Source: Candidatus Hinthialibacteria bacterium OLB16
Lineage (GTDB): Bacteria; Hinthialibacterota; Hinthialibacteria; OLB16
Assembly: GCA_001567115.1 (NCBI GenBank)
Contig: LMZT01000091.1
Location: 1 to 46,308, forward strand
Direction: 5' to 3'
Length of the DNA stretch: 46,308 nucleotides
Positions within the stretch are counted from its first letter, which is position 1. The number at the start of each line of letters is the position of its first letter. The notes beneath the pieces were generated by a model. The model made no database searches and had not been told where the DNA came from. It was given only the letters and a program-made list of their open reading frames with translations. This document shows, in pieces, positions 1 to 9,495 of the stretch. The position numbers were made by a program, and so were the translations under genes.

Positions 1-2
1 GT

Positions 3-168
3 GCCTGGAAGGGTACCCAAATCCCCCCCATTGAAATTCTTCGGATAGATAAGGGGCTATCAGATATTGATCACTGGGTGAAAGCTGCTTCAACCTCTGG
101 TCCCAACCTATTTGCCGACCCTCACAGTTGGTCCTTTGATTTCCTCTTGGTTTCGGTAAGATACCTAC
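3..168 (+). other. possible 3' remnant of a coding region cut off by the window edge and an IS end
   Basis: One frame is open from the first bases of the window and runs into the IS left end that begins near 169. The translation has a protein-like mix of charged and aromatic residues (for example DIDHWVKAAS). It could be the end of a gene interrupted by the insertion, or chance. No family is recognised, and the start lies outside the window if it is real. Confidence 0.2.
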
Positions 169-450
169 TGACCTGCTCCCCAGAAACTGGGCCAGGTGAC
201 ATGATAGAATCTCCGTTGCAAGAGGAGGTTCGACATGAAGAAGCAGCGTCATCAAGAGGAGCAGATCATCCGGATACTGCGGGAAGCGGAATGCGGGGAG
301 AAGTGCACTTGCCCCGAAAAAGTGGACACAGGAGGGAACATGCTAAGATCGAGAAAACGAGGAAGAAAAATGGCAGTCAGAAAATACGATCAGGGGTTCA
401 AAGAGGAGGAAGTCTTTCACCATTGGATTCACCTCAAAGAAAATGGATGA
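169..450 (+). mobile_element. left end of a degraded IS3-family insertion sequence
   Basis: A TGACCTGCTCCCC end at 169-181 is followed by a short leader, a strong Shine-Dalgarno AGAGGAGG at 221-228 and an ATG at 235, the layout of an IS3-family left end with its OrfA. Only the very start of OrfA is recognisable. No OrfB with a DDE catalytic domain and no matching right inverted repeat (GGGGAGCAGGTCA) was found before the PBP gene, so the element is a relic and cannot move by itself. Confidence 0.5.
235..450 (+). pseudogene. IS3-family transposase OrfA remnant (71 aa)
   Basis: The first 19 residues (RHQEEQIIRILREAE is the core) match the N-terminus typical of IS3-family OrfA, the helix-turn-helix subunit that binds the IS ends. 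Similarity is lost after that. Near 370 a second OrfA-like start, with the motif RKYDQGFKEE, appears in the same frame, as if the beginnings of two different OrfA proteins were joined. A normal OrfA is about 90-100 residues, and the partner OrfB is absent. It has an excellent ribosome-binding site 6 bases before the ATG, probably inherited from the intact element. Function is most likely lost. Confidence 0.5.
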
Positions 451-613
451 TTCATATTATCCCCCCGGACAGCCCTGAGGAACCACTCCGGGAGGTGATG
501 AATCACCCAGTCAGCAGTTTCAAATGCCCGATTCAGATCGAGTGCTGAAGCATCTTAACACAAAGTGCAGGCTATTCTGCCCGCTACCTGATTGCAAGTT
601 AACCATCCGGTGC

Positions 614-650
614 GGAGATCGCCCGGAGGGGAAGATCAGAGGCGGTCTCC
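614..650 (-). terminator. stem-loop just after the PBP gene
   Basis: GGAGATCGCC (614-623) pairs with GGCGGTCTCC (641-650) over ten positions with one G-T pair and a 17-base loop. It lies five bases beyond the PBP stop codon. No U-rich tract follows on the minus strand, so it may be a transcript-end stabiliser or a weak terminator rather than a classical intrinsic terminator. Confidence 0.35.
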
Positions 651-654
651 CGCT

Positions 655-3600
655 TCACAGGCGGCGGCGTTCGACCGGCACGAAGGGCCGAGGGACTGAT
701 GGCTGGTGCTCAGGCCATTCAGCCTCATCCGGCACCCAGCCACGTTCATTCCCGTGAATGTCGACCTGCGGGTCAGATGAAATCGGAGCGGGTGGTGGCG
801 CACCCGGTGGAGGAATCGGCTGCAGCCGCTTGCTCTGAACCGGCCGGGGTTGAACGATGCCTTCCGAAGCTTCCTCAGACATCTCAGGAATAACATCCTC
901 TTCTCCCGGAATGGGTGTGGGCATGGCGGAAGGGACTGTCTTGTAAACATACCGGCAGTCCGAACAAACTTCCCGCGGCTCCTGCCCTTCCTTCACCCAG
1001 ATCCAGATGGTGGGTTTGCACAGCGCATTGGGGCGTTTGAGGGAGTAGGAACAGACCTCCACCCGCTTCACGCCTTTGCCGGGTGTATCGAAAGCCAGCA
1101 CATGATTCGGGCTTACAGCATTCCCGGAAGCCGCTTTGATATCGGCATCACTCCAGCCTTTGTTGTGCTTCAGGTGGTACGGAATCGCTTCTTTCATGAA
1201 AGACAACCAGGGAGGCAATGCAACTTTTCCAGCAGACATAGCCCCACCCAGTGAAGTTCTCCGGTCATGCCCGATCCAGACAGCGGTTGTCAGTGTTTTC
1301 GAATAGCCGACAAACCAGGCATCATTGTAGTTGTTGGTGGTCCCGGTCTTGCCGGCGATCGGATAAGGAAAATCATGCGCCCTCGAATAACCGGTGCCAC
1401 CTCGTTTCCGGAGAACATCTTTAAGGATATCGGTAATGACAAAGCTGGTGACAGGATCCAGCGCGTTCGGATCACCCGCAGGCAAATGGAGATAGATTTT
1501 CTGGCCGGAGTTGCGGGTTTCGATCGATTCGATCGCATAAGGCTCCACCAGAACACCGCCATTGGCGAACACTGAATAGGCTGTCGCCATCTCCAGCGGG
1601 GTGACATCGGCTGTGCCGAGTGAAACCGAAAGTTCCTTGGGGATTGGGGAACGAATCCCAAGGCGCCGGGCAATTCCCAGGGTCTGCTGGAATGTGCCTG
1701 GATCGTATTCATAAGCACCACCGATGATGGATTCAAACACTCTCACAGTGGGGATGTTGAGAGACCGCACCAGGACATCACGGATCTGGAAACGCCCCCC
1801 GATCCTTTCCTTGTCGTAATTCCTCGGTTTCCAGACATCGCCATTCGGAAGCACTTTGTAGTAGGCTTCATTGCTGACATAGGTGGAGGGTGTATATCCC
1901 TTCCCGAAGGCTTCAGCAAAGATGAGCGGCTTGAATGCCGAGCCAGGCTGCTGGCCATCGATGCAGCGGATCCGCTGCCGTCCTGGTGTTTCCTCGGACC
2001 AGTCGAACCCACCTGCCCAGGCCAGGATTTTCCCGCTTCCATTTTCCAGGCAGACCATCGCCCCCTGGGCATGCATGTCCTGCTTTGTGCTGATCAGTTC
2101 AAACTGGCAGGCCTGCTTCGATACCAGCCCACGGTCGATCAGCTCCTGTTCGGAAATAACCGGACTTCCATCGCCGACAGTGGGACGTTCAACCGCCTTG
2201 ATTTCGACATAAAAATTTGGCAGCAGAACACCGAATCGCACCCGCCAGTCATCTTCCGGAGGGTACCTTACAGCCACAATCGAATTCGATTTGGTGTCGA
2301 TCAGCCTGACAGTCAGCCATTTCTTATCGACCACACCCGTGATGACTCCCAGCAATGTGGCATTGGGAGTGACTCTGCTGGCGAATTTCGGCCGGTTCTC
2401 TTCGGACAATCCCCACCCTGGAGGTTGTTTGCGGCGAATTTTTTCAACATCGATCAACGCTTTCTGGAGTTCTGCAAGGGCCAGATCCTGGAGCTTGGGA
2501 TCCAGTGTGGTGTTGATTTTCAATCCACCACGGTAAATCTGATCTTCAGTGAGGTTTTCGATCCGGTCATTGGTCAGCGGCAATCCCCCCTGGACCTTCC
2601 TGGCACGAAACAGTACATCTTCGAAATAGGCGCGCCAGTAGGGAAAACGGTTGACAGTCGGCGGCCGATCGGCGCTTTTCTGTTTCAAAACCAGGTCTTC
2701 CTCAGCCGCTTTATCCCGTTCTTCCTGGGTAATGAATTTGCACTCGAGCATCGAATCCAGAACCACCCCACGGCGTTCCTTGGATCGTTTGTAGTTGATC
2801 AGCGGGGAGTAGGTGGTATTGGCTTTCAGCAGTCCGACCAGAGTGGCGGATTCTGCCAGGTTGAGCTCCTTCGGTGTTTTTCCGAAATATTCCTCAGCCG
2901 CAGCCCAGATGCCGGCTTTGTTGTGTCCGAATCCCGACTGGTTGAAATAGATGGTAATAATCTCTTCCTTGGAGAGCTCCTGCTCGATCTTCATGGCATA
3001 GAGGGCTTCTTTGATTTTGCGCTCGTAGGTTTTTTCAGCGCCAACAAACAGGGCTTTGGCGATCTGCTGTGTAATGGTGCTTCCCCCCTGGCGGGTGCCT
3101 TTGGTGAAATTTGTATAAAAAGCGGTCAGAATGCGGAATGGATTCACTCCATTATGTTCATAAAATCTCTGGTCTTCAGTGGCAATCAGAGCCTGAATCA
3201 GGTGTGGAGGAAGATCCTCGTATCGAGCGACCCGCTGGCGTTTCAGCTCCTTGTAGAACTCAGCGATCATGTTGCCATCGGCATCGAACATCTGCGAACC
3301 AAGATCGGGGCGGTAGTCGTTAACAATTTCAATTCCGGGGAGCTGGTCGATATAGTCCTGAAGCATCGGCCAGCCGAATCCGAGTGCGAAAAAAACCATC
3401 GCAGCAAGAGTCAACAGGCTGCCAACATAGAGGTATGAAAAGAGGAATCTCATGGTCCCCGGCTGCCTGGGAGGCCGTGGAGGTTTCGATGGCTGGCGTG
3501 GAGGTGGAGGCGGAGGTGGTTCTGGGATTTCCGGCCGGGAAAGCCCGACTGGCTGCGAGGCATCTTCCCCTTTAAAAACATTCCCCCACAAACCCAATGA

Positions 3601-3660
3601 CTGCCGACGGCCAGGATTTGAATAAGGCTGTTCTTTAGACGACTGATTCTCTGAACTCAT
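655..3660 (-). CDS. class A penicillin-binding protein (bifunctional peptidoglycan glycosyltransferase/transpeptidase)
   Basis: This enzyme polymerises lipid II into glycan strands and cross-links them on the outer face of the inner membrane. A proline-rich cytoplasmic segment (residues 46-68) precedes one transmembrane helix (about 72-95). The GT51 domain follows, with EDQRFYEHNG at 162-171 (catalytic Glu), GGSTITQQ at 192-199 and the KIKEALYAMKIE and FNQSGFG motifs. The transpeptidase domain has SAFK at 574-577 (acyl-enzyme Ser574), SLN at 633-635 and KTGTT at 771-775. At 1001 residues it is longer than most PBP1 proteins because of a C-terminal tail with a four-cysteine cluster and a proline-rich end. 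It is the last gene of a minus-strand run and starts 88 bases after the upstream hydrolase gene. PBP1A-type function is secure; the exact paralogue (1A, 1B or 1C) is not assigned. Confidence 0.95.
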   Translation of the reverse strand: MSSENQSSKEQPYSNPGRRQSLGLWGNVFKGEDASQPVGLSRPEIPEPPPPPPPRQPSKPPRPPRQPGTMRFLFSYLYVGSLLTLAAMVFFALGFGWPMLQDYIDQLPGIEIVNDYRPDLGSQMFDADGNMIAEFYKELKRQRVARYEDLPPHLIQALIATEDQRFYEHNGVNPFRILTAFYTNFTKGTRQGGSTITQQIAKALFVGAEKTYERKIKEALYAMKIEQELSKEEIITIYFNQSGFGHNKAGIWAAAEEYFGKTPKELNLAESATLVGLLKANTTYSPLINYKRSKERRGVVLDSMLECKFITQEERDKAAEEDLVLKQKSADRPPTVNRFPYWRAYFEDVLFRARKVQGGLPLTNDRIENLTEDQIYRGGLKINTTLDPKLQDLALAELQKALIDVEKIRRKQPPGWGLSEENRPKFASRVTPNATLLGVITGVVDKKWLTVRLIDTKSNSIVAVRYPPEDDWRVRFGVLLPNFYVEIKAVERPTVGDGSPVISEQELIDRGLVSKQACQFELISTKQDMHAQGAMVCLENGSGKILAWAGGFDWSEETPGRQRIRCIDGQQPGSAFKPLIFAEAFGKGYTPSTYVSNEAYYKVLPNGDVWKPRNYDKERIGGRFQIRDVLVRSLNIPTVRVFESIIGGAYEYDPGTFQQTLGIARRLGIRSPIPKELSVSLGTADVTPLEMATAYSVFANGGVLVEPYAIESIETRNSGQKIYLHLPAGDPNALDPVTSFVITDILKDVLRKRGGTGYSRAHDFPYPIAGKTGTTNNYNDAWFVGYSKTLTTAVWIGHDRRTSLGGAMSAGKVALPPWLSFMKEAIPYHLKHNKGWSDADIKAASGNAVSPNHVLAFDTPGKGVKRVEVCSYSLKRPNALCKPTIWIWVKEGQEPREVCSDCRYVYKTVPSAMPTPIPGEEDVIPEMSEEASEGIVQPRPVQSKRLQPIPPPGAPPPAPISSDPQVDIHGNERGWVPDEAEWPEHQPSVPRPFVPVERRRL

Positions 3661-3748
3661 ATATGATTTTCTGCTCCCCCGGACTTCACTCTCTATTTAA
3701 CCGTTTAAAACCTTCCTTGTGGAGGGGTAAATCCGGCGAAACGGGGGC

Positions 3749-4612
3749 TCAATCAACCGGTTGAAGAACAAAAGGAAAAGATTTGCCAGGCTTTTCGACA
3801 CAACGGCATATCGGGACATCAGGTTCATGCGACAGAACGAGAATCCATTCCTCCCGGCAAGCCTGTTCGAGCAGGCGCCGCTTGCTTTGTGCGTTGATGA
3901 CAGGGGCGACATCAAATGCCATGTTGTAGTAGGGGACTGCCAGGCGGAACAATGGCAGAACATCGCCGGTAAACAGAATTTTCCCTTTTGCCCCGGTAAT
4001 CAGAACGGATTGGTGTCCATTGGTGTGACCCGGTGTGGGATAGTAACTGAACCCCATTCCAAGGTCGGCCCCGGGGGCAGCCGGGATTAAGGCTCCATTG
4101 TTCTCAAGGGCCTTCCAGTTTCGATCGTCATAGGCATTGGGAGTAATGCCAATACCCAGCCGGGCCTCGTCGAGCTCCGTGCTGCAGACCAGGACTGTGG
4201 CCTGGCAAAAGGTGGGTGAATCGATTCCATTCGTATCCATGCAGACAATTCCTCCCGCATGATCGGTATGCAGGTGGGTGAGGATGACACGGTTGATCGA
4301 AGAGGGAGTGTGGCCGATGGCTTCCAGGGAGTGGCCGACCCAATCCGGGTTGGAACCCCCATAAAAACGGCGTTCCTTTTCGGTCAGTTTGTTTCCGCAG
4401 CCGCTTTCGATCAGACATTTTCCCCCTTCGCTTTCGATGAGGAGGCAATTGGTTTCGAGCAGGATCCGATTTTCGGAGTCGGGGGGGTACCATTGGCTCC
4501 ACAGGGGTCGAGGGAGGATGCCCATCATCGGCCCCCCATCCATCAGGTTGATTCCCCCGCTGATCAGAGTGGCGGCACGATCGCCAAGGTCAATAGTCCG
4601 TGGTTCCTTCAT
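3749..4612 (-). CDS. metallo-beta-lactamase-fold hydrolase
   Basis: The 287-residue protein has the MBL metal-binding motif HLHTDH at residues 113-118, a GHTNGH segment matching the third metal-ligand histidine, and a TGD segment giving the bridging aspartate. These are the features of the glyoxalase II/quorum-lactonase/phosphodiesterase superfamily. The substrate cannot be named from sequence. The start is set at the ATG at 4612 because it overlaps the stop of the upstream ABC-F gene as ATGA; an in-frame GTG at 4660 would put 16 non-homologous residues inside that gene. No signal peptide is seen, so a cytoplasmic enzyme is expected. Confidence 0.88.
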   Translation of the reverse strand: MKEPRTIDLGDRAATLISGGINLMDGGPMMGILPRPLWSQWYPPDSENRILLETNCLLIESEGGKCLIESGCGNKLTEKERRFYGGSNPDWVGHSLEAIGHTPSSINRVILTHLHTDHAGGIVCMDTNGIDSPTFCQATVLVCSTELDEARLGIGITPNAYDDRNWKALENNGALIPAAPGADLGMGFSYYPTPGHTNGHQSVLITGAKGKILFTGDVLPLFRLAVPYYNMAFDVAPVINAQSKRRLLEQACREEWILVLSHEPDVPICRCVEKPGKSFPFVLQPVD

Positions 4613-6225
4613 GATGCGCTGGACTCCTCTTTCCACCACAGGAAATCCTGGTATCCCCAAGGGTAATCGGTTACTTTTCCATCTTCGATCTCGATGATGC
4701 GTGTTGCCAGGCCGCCAAGAAAATAACGGTCATGGGAAACAAACAGCATGGTCCCCTGGTAATGCAGGAAGGCTTCGAGGAGGCGCTCTTTGGTGACCAG
4801 ATCAAGGTGATTGGTCGGCTCATCGAGAATCAGCAGGTTCGCAGTGCCACACAGGATTTTTGAAAGACAGAGCCGGCTCTTTTCTCCTCCTGAGAGCACC
4901 ATGGTCTTTTTGAAGACATCATCCCCTCGAAACAGAAAAGCGGCCAGCAGATCCCGTACACGGGCACGCCACTCATCCGGCGCATCCTGTTCCGCTTCTG
5001 CAAGAACTGTACGGTCCGGCAGCAGGCTGGAGGCCTGATCCTGGGCAAAGTAGCGGGGAATAATGGACTGCCCCATTTCCACATTTCCTGTAGTGGGTGT
5101 TTCGGTCCCCATAATCATCTTCAGGAAAGTTGATTTTCCAGCACCATTTCTTCCGAGCAGGGCGACTCGATCGCCACGGTATATGTTCAGTGTGGCCGGT
5201 TCAAAAACCTGCTTGCCATCATAAGACTTTGAAAGACCGGTGATCCGAATCACCTCTTTTCCGCCTCGTGGGGCGGTGGGCAGGCGCACCTTGATGGTGG
5301 CATCCTCTCTTGGCAGCTCGATGATATCCATCTTTTCGAGTTGCTTCATCCGGCTTCTGGCCTGGGCCGCCTTGGTGGATTTTGCCTTGAACCGTTCAAT
5401 GAAGCGTTCGGTCTGGCGGATTTCCCGCTGCTGGTTTCGTGCAGCATTTTCCATGATCTCATACCGCTTTTCACGCTCGATCAGGTAGCTCTCATAATTT
5501 CCCTTATAATCAGAAACTGTTTTCATCCCCACTTCAGCGACACGATTGACCGCTCGATCCAGCAAGGCGCGATCATGGGAGACCATCACCACCGCACCGG
5601 GGTAATCCCGGATGATGGATTCCACCCAGAGGATATTTTCCAGGTCAAGGTAGTTGGTTGGTTCATCGAGCAGGAGGACATCAGGACGGCGAATCAGCAG
5701 CTTGGCCAGATGGAGGCGCACCTGCCACCCGCCGCTCCAGTTTTCTGTGGGTTCTTCCCAGCGGTCCCGTGGAAATCCAAGCCCGCTCAGCACTGCGGCG
5801 GCATCGCTTTCGGCCTGATATCCGCCTTTTTCTTCGAATTCTTCCTGGAGTTGAGAGTAGCGATTCAGACGCCGTGAGAGTTCAGGGGAGTCATGTGGCA
5901 GCTCGGAGAGCATTTTTTCATAACGGCGCAATTCCCTTTCAAGCGCAAGGATTTCATCCTTTCCCTCCATGGCTTCATCCCAGATGGAACGGCCACGGAT
6001 CAACGTGACATCCTGAGGCAGATATCCCACTGTGATGTTTCCCGCACGAACCACTCTTCCTTCATCCGGAACAATTTCTCCGGCAATGATCTTCATCAGT
6101 GTCGATTTTCCAGCCCCGTTCTTTCCAACCAGGGCGACACGTTCACCTGGATTCACCTTCCAGGTGAGATCCTCGAACAGGATCTGGTTTCCATACGCGA
6201 GAGAAAGGTCCTGGACTTCTATCAT
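4609..6225 (-). CDS. ABC-F family ribosome-associated ATPase
   Basis: Two ABC ATPase domains sit in one chain with no membrane segments, the ABC-F arrangement. Walker A motifs are at 34-42 and 358-366; signatures are WSGG (163-166) and LSGGE; Walker B segments read DEPTNYLD and DEPTNHLD. A charged linker between the domains (about 240-310, rich in Arg, Lys and Gln) is the P-site tRNA interaction motif. ABC-F proteins act in the ribosomal E site to resolve stalled or defective translation, and some protect against antibiotics. At 538 residues it is of usual length and resembles the YdiF/YbiT group more than EttA. The stop overlaps the next gene's start (ATGA), suggesting coupled translation. 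Confidence 0.92.
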   Translation of the reverse strand: MIEVQDLSLAYGNQILFEDLTWKVNPGERVALVGKNGAGKSTLMKIIAGEIVPDEGRVVRAGNITVGYLPQDVTLIRGRSIWDEAMEGKDEILALERELRRYEKMLSELPHDSPELSRRLNRYSQLQEEFEEKGGYQAESDAAAVLSGLGFPRDRWEEPTENWSGGWQVRLHLAKLLIRRPDVLLLDEPTNYLDLENILWVESIIRDYPGAVVMVSHDRALLDRAVNRVAEVGMKTVSDYKGNYESYLIEREKRYEIMENAARNQQREIRQTERFIERFKAKSTKAAQARSRMKQLEKMDIIELPREDATIKVRLPTAPRGGKEVIRITGLSKSYDGKQVFEPATLNIYRGDRVALLGRNGAGKSTFLKMIMGTETPTTGNVEMGQSIIPRYFAQDQASSLLPDRTVLAEAEQDAPDEWRARVRDLLAAFLFRGDDVFKKTMVLSGGEKSRLCLSKILCGTANLLILDEPTNHLDLVTKERLLEAFLHYQGTMLFVSHDRYFLGGLATRIIEIEDGKVTDYPWGYQDFLWWKEESSAS

Positions 6226-6289
6226 GGGATTATTCTTTCAATGACTCCAGCATGTGCGCAAAGAAAGAGGGATTTCATACCGGGGGTTT

Positions 6290-7593
6290 TTATTCAAGCG
6301 GGTCGAGAATTTCAAAACCATCAGGGGCGAAGCGTGCTGTGACCGGAGCTCCCTTCCCTTCCCGGGCATATTGGAAGTTCCGTTCAGCGACAGCAGCGGC
6401 GGCTTCCAGAATCATGGCAATCCATCTCTGCTCCGCGGCGGATGGGTAAGAGCCTTCAATCTCCTCCAGAGGGGCGCCGAGGCATCGATGCCGGAGTATG
6501 GCCAGGAAGCAGGCAGCCAGGGAGCTTTGCCATATCCATACAGTTCCGCTCCACCATCCGGACAGAGAACCGGCCCTCCGAATGCCGGATTGCGGGTTCG
6601 GGATCCATCCCCGGTGATGGCTTCGCGAAAACCTCGATCCTGCTGGTCCACCATGCCCCTGCCCAGGATCCCGATCACCTCGATCTCCTGATTCACCGCT
6701 CCTTCAAATTCTGATGGGTTGATCCAGGCATTGTTGTAGTCACCACGCATCCCATTGTCATAAGTGATGTTCACATTGAGGGAGTCCCAGGTATGAATCG
6801 CATTTTTAACCTTGACCGACTGAGGATCTCTGCCATGGCGGGCAGCGATCAAGGGTCCATAGGTTTCCCAGTTTTCCAGCAGGTTCTTTTCCCCTGTGGC
6901 ATAGAGAGCAACCGGGCGAACCTTGAGATAATGCTCGACAACATCAAGCCAGTGGCAGCCCACATAGGTGAATGGGTTTGACTTTTCAGCCCAGGCGAAG
7001 ACCTCGGATGAAACCGTCAGGGGCTCCTCCAGAACACAACGCACCCGATTCAAAGTTCCGTATCTGGGCACCGAATGGGTCATCATGTGGCGGATGAAAG
7101 GATCATACCGCTTGTGCATGTCCACACCAACGATACGATCGTTATTCTGGGCCGCCTGGATGATTCGATCTGCTTCGGAAAGGGACATGCAAAGCGGCTT
7201 TTCAGTGATGACATCGACACCTTTTTCAAGCGCCTTGAGGATAGCGGGGGTATGCAGGTGGTCGGGTGTCGCGACAATGAGGGTGTCAGGGTTTTCCTTT
7301 TCCAGGATCTCTTCCCAGACCATTCGGCCATAATACGGAACAGGACCCGGCTGGCCGGTGACCTCAGCGACCCTGTCACTGATCTTTTCGGCAGTTCGGG
7401 CAGCTTCACTTCGGGTTCCGATGGCACAGAATTGAATTGGAATGGAAGCCACTTCCGGCGCATGGTGGCTCATCCCGATGCTGGAGAGGGCGCCAGCGAT
7501 GCCTCCCCGGCAGAAATCGACCAGTGCGGGGCCGATAATCTCATCGAAAAACATGCCTCCCCCGATGACTGCAACACGCACCGCATCAGTCAT
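6290..7593 (-). CDS. Gfo/Idh/MocA-family NAD(P)-dependent oxidoreductase, apparently frameshifted near its 3' end
   Basis: The N-terminal Rossmann domain begins with AVIGGG. The EKP motif at residues 131-133 and the DMHKRYDP segment after it are family hallmarks, followed by the alpha/beta substrate domain. Such enzymes oxidise or reduce sugars, inositols or related polyols; the substrate here is unknown. The uninterrupted frame stops at 6412 after about 25 residues unlike the family. From about 6471 the neighbouring frame instead continues with YPSAAEQRW and an ordinary C-terminus to a TAA at 6290-6292. One missing base in the GGGG run at 6471-6474 reconciles them and gives 434 residues. The start ATG at 7593 overlaps the folD stop as ATGA. 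Confidence 0.85.
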
Positions 7594-8460
7594 GGCTGTG
7601 ATCTCCTCTTTGCCGATTCCAGCGTGTTTCGAAGCAGCATGGCAATCGTCATGGGTCCCACACCACCGGGAACCGGGGTGATCCAGGCCGCTTTACGTGA
7701 AGCTTCCTCGAAAACCACATCCCCGGCAATTTTTCGCTTTGCCGCCGCCTTCCGGTTCGATCCGGTTGATACCCACATCGATAACCACTGCTCCGGGACG
7801 GATCCAGGCTCCAGGAATGAAACCAGCTTTCCCGATGGCCGCCACCAGGATATCTGCAGAGTGGCACACCACCTGGAGCCGTTCGGTCCGGGAATGGCAT
7901 GTAGTGACAGTGGCATGTTGAGCCAGCAGCAGCATGCCCATCGGTTTTCCGACAATGTTGCTGCGTCCGACAACCACGGCATGGCGCCCTACGAGGGGGA
8001 TGTTTTCGCGCTTCAATAACTCCATAACTCCCGCAGGTGTGCAGGGGACAAATCGGGGATTTCCCTGTGAAAGCAATCCGACATTCTCCGGATGAAATCC
8101 ATCGACATCCTTGGATGGATCCACAGCCATCAGGACCCTTTTTTCATCGACACCCATCGGCAGGGGAAGCTGAACCAGAATTCCATCGATGGCGGGATCT
8201 TCATTGAATTTCTGGACCTCCCGAAGGACTGCCAGTGTTGAGGTATCTGCCGGAAGATGGGTTTCGACACTCCTGATTCCAGCTGCCTCACAGGCCTGCT
8301 CTTTCCTGGAGACGTAAATCCGCGAGGCTGGATGGTCACCGGCCAGGACGACTCCGAGTCCGGGAGGCCGAAATCGTGGGGCCAGCTCAGCCACCTCCAC
8401 TCGGATTTCTTCCTGAATCACTCCAGCCCACTTTTTCCCATCAATTATTTTCGCCGCCAC
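7590..8460 (-). CDS. folD: bifunctional methylenetetrahydrofolate dehydrogenase/methenyltetrahydrofolate cyclohydrolase, with an apparent frameshift
   Basis: FolD interconverts 5,10-methylene-, methenyl- and 10-formyl-tetrahydrofolate, supplying one-carbon units for purines and formyl-methionine. Diagnostic segments are YVSRK (catalytic Lys53), [20 protein letters not shown], the NADP-binding [11 protein letters not shown] and DVGIN. The continuous frame ends at 7693 with 18 unrelated residues. The next frame continues from KIAGDV through [11 protein letters not shown], the universally conserved FolD C-terminus, to a TGA at 7590. One extra base in the run of five at 7730-7734 explains this, and the corrected protein is 289 residues, normal for FolD. 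Its stop overlaps the oxidoreductase start (ATGA). Confidence 0.93.
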
Positions 8461-8628
8461 GCTACCCTCCCGGCCCCCTTGGATTCGTCATAAAACAAGT
8501 GACCGAACTCAACCTATACCCTGATAAACCACTCCACGGAAGACCTTGAGGCGGGATCAACTGGAATCTGAGAACAGAGCCAAGCTCTGGAAACAGGGCT
8601 GGTTTTAATATGGCCATTCGGTTGTGAG

Positions 8629-9374
8629 TCAGTTATCCGAATCCGGCTTGTCCGGATGCAGCCCGGGAATCGCCATCAAATCTCGCAGCATTTTGAGTGA
8701 ATCCCGGATCCCGTTGATCTGGGAGCCTTCCGAAAAAATCCAGGTGACAGGAATCTCCACCACACGCAATGACATCCGGCGCGCCAGAAGAAGGTGTTCC
8801 ACATCGAAGGTATATCCATCGATTTTTTGAAGCTCAGCCAGTTTATGCGCAATCTCACGGCGGTAAGCTTGAAGCCGCATTGGGTGTCCGAAAACCCTGG
8901 TAGAACCAGCAGCCTTGAAAGCAGGGCGAAGAATTTCCCCATTAATTGCCTGGAATAGGGCAAACCAACCACCTTGGAGGCCGGAAGCCGCCTCGAGGCG
9001 ATGGCGATATCGGCTCCGGATTCCAGCCCCTGTATCAGGAGTGGAAGCTGATCGATCGGTGCTGAAAGGTCAGTATCGGAAAAGGCGACAAATTTCCCAC
9101 GGGATTTTCGAAGCCCCTGGGCAACCGCAAATCCTTTTCCCCGGTTTTTATCGTAATGAAGCAGCTCGAAACGGGCGCCTTCGGGGTGGGTTGCGATAAA
9201 ATCACGGACAAGATGAGCGGTGTTGTCGCGGCTCCCGTCATCCACAATCAGGACTTCTGTTTCCCTTCCAAATATCGAACAGAATCGGGCAACCTCCTCG
9301 AGGGAGGGCCGAATCCGTTTTTCCTCGTTGTAAGCAGGAATCACCAAGGATATTTCTGGAGAATCGATCGGCAT
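8629..9374 (-). CDS. family 2 glycosyltransferase, dolichyl-phosphate glucosyltransferase (ALG5/DPM1)-like, with an apparent frameshift
   Basis: The GT-A nucleotide-sugar domain is clear: SLVIPAYNEE, then VDDGSRDNT, HYDKNRGKG and a SDTDLSAP segment carrying the DXD-type metal site. These match enzymes that move a sugar from UDP-Glc or GDP-Man to a polyprenyl phosphate. The first frame breaks just after DTQCGFK. The neighbouring frame continues with YRREIAHKL and IDGYTFDVE, the expected second half, to a stop at 8629. Loss of one base near 8868 accounts for it; the repaired length from the ATG at 9374 is 248 residues. A TTG at 9413 is a possible longer start. No C-terminal membrane helices are present. 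Confidence 0.8.
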
Positions 9375-9495
9375 AAGCTGGGGGAAGTTTATCGGATCGG
9401 CCTGAAGGGTCAATCAGAGTCAGAAAGAAATTTACAAAGGAAGGAAAAAGGAACTATTCTTCCAGTTTCATCCAGAGGGGATCCTCTGATAGACT

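Noticed and set aside
2071-3438. 455-residue plus-strand ORF opposite the PBP gene
   Set aside because: It is the antisense shadow of a strongly conserved class A PBP, has no ribosome-binding site and shows no family motif.
7075-8019. 314-residue plus-strand ORF across the oxidoreductase and folD genes
   Set aside because: It runs antisense across two conserved genes with clear motifs; composition is that of a reverse-frame shadow.
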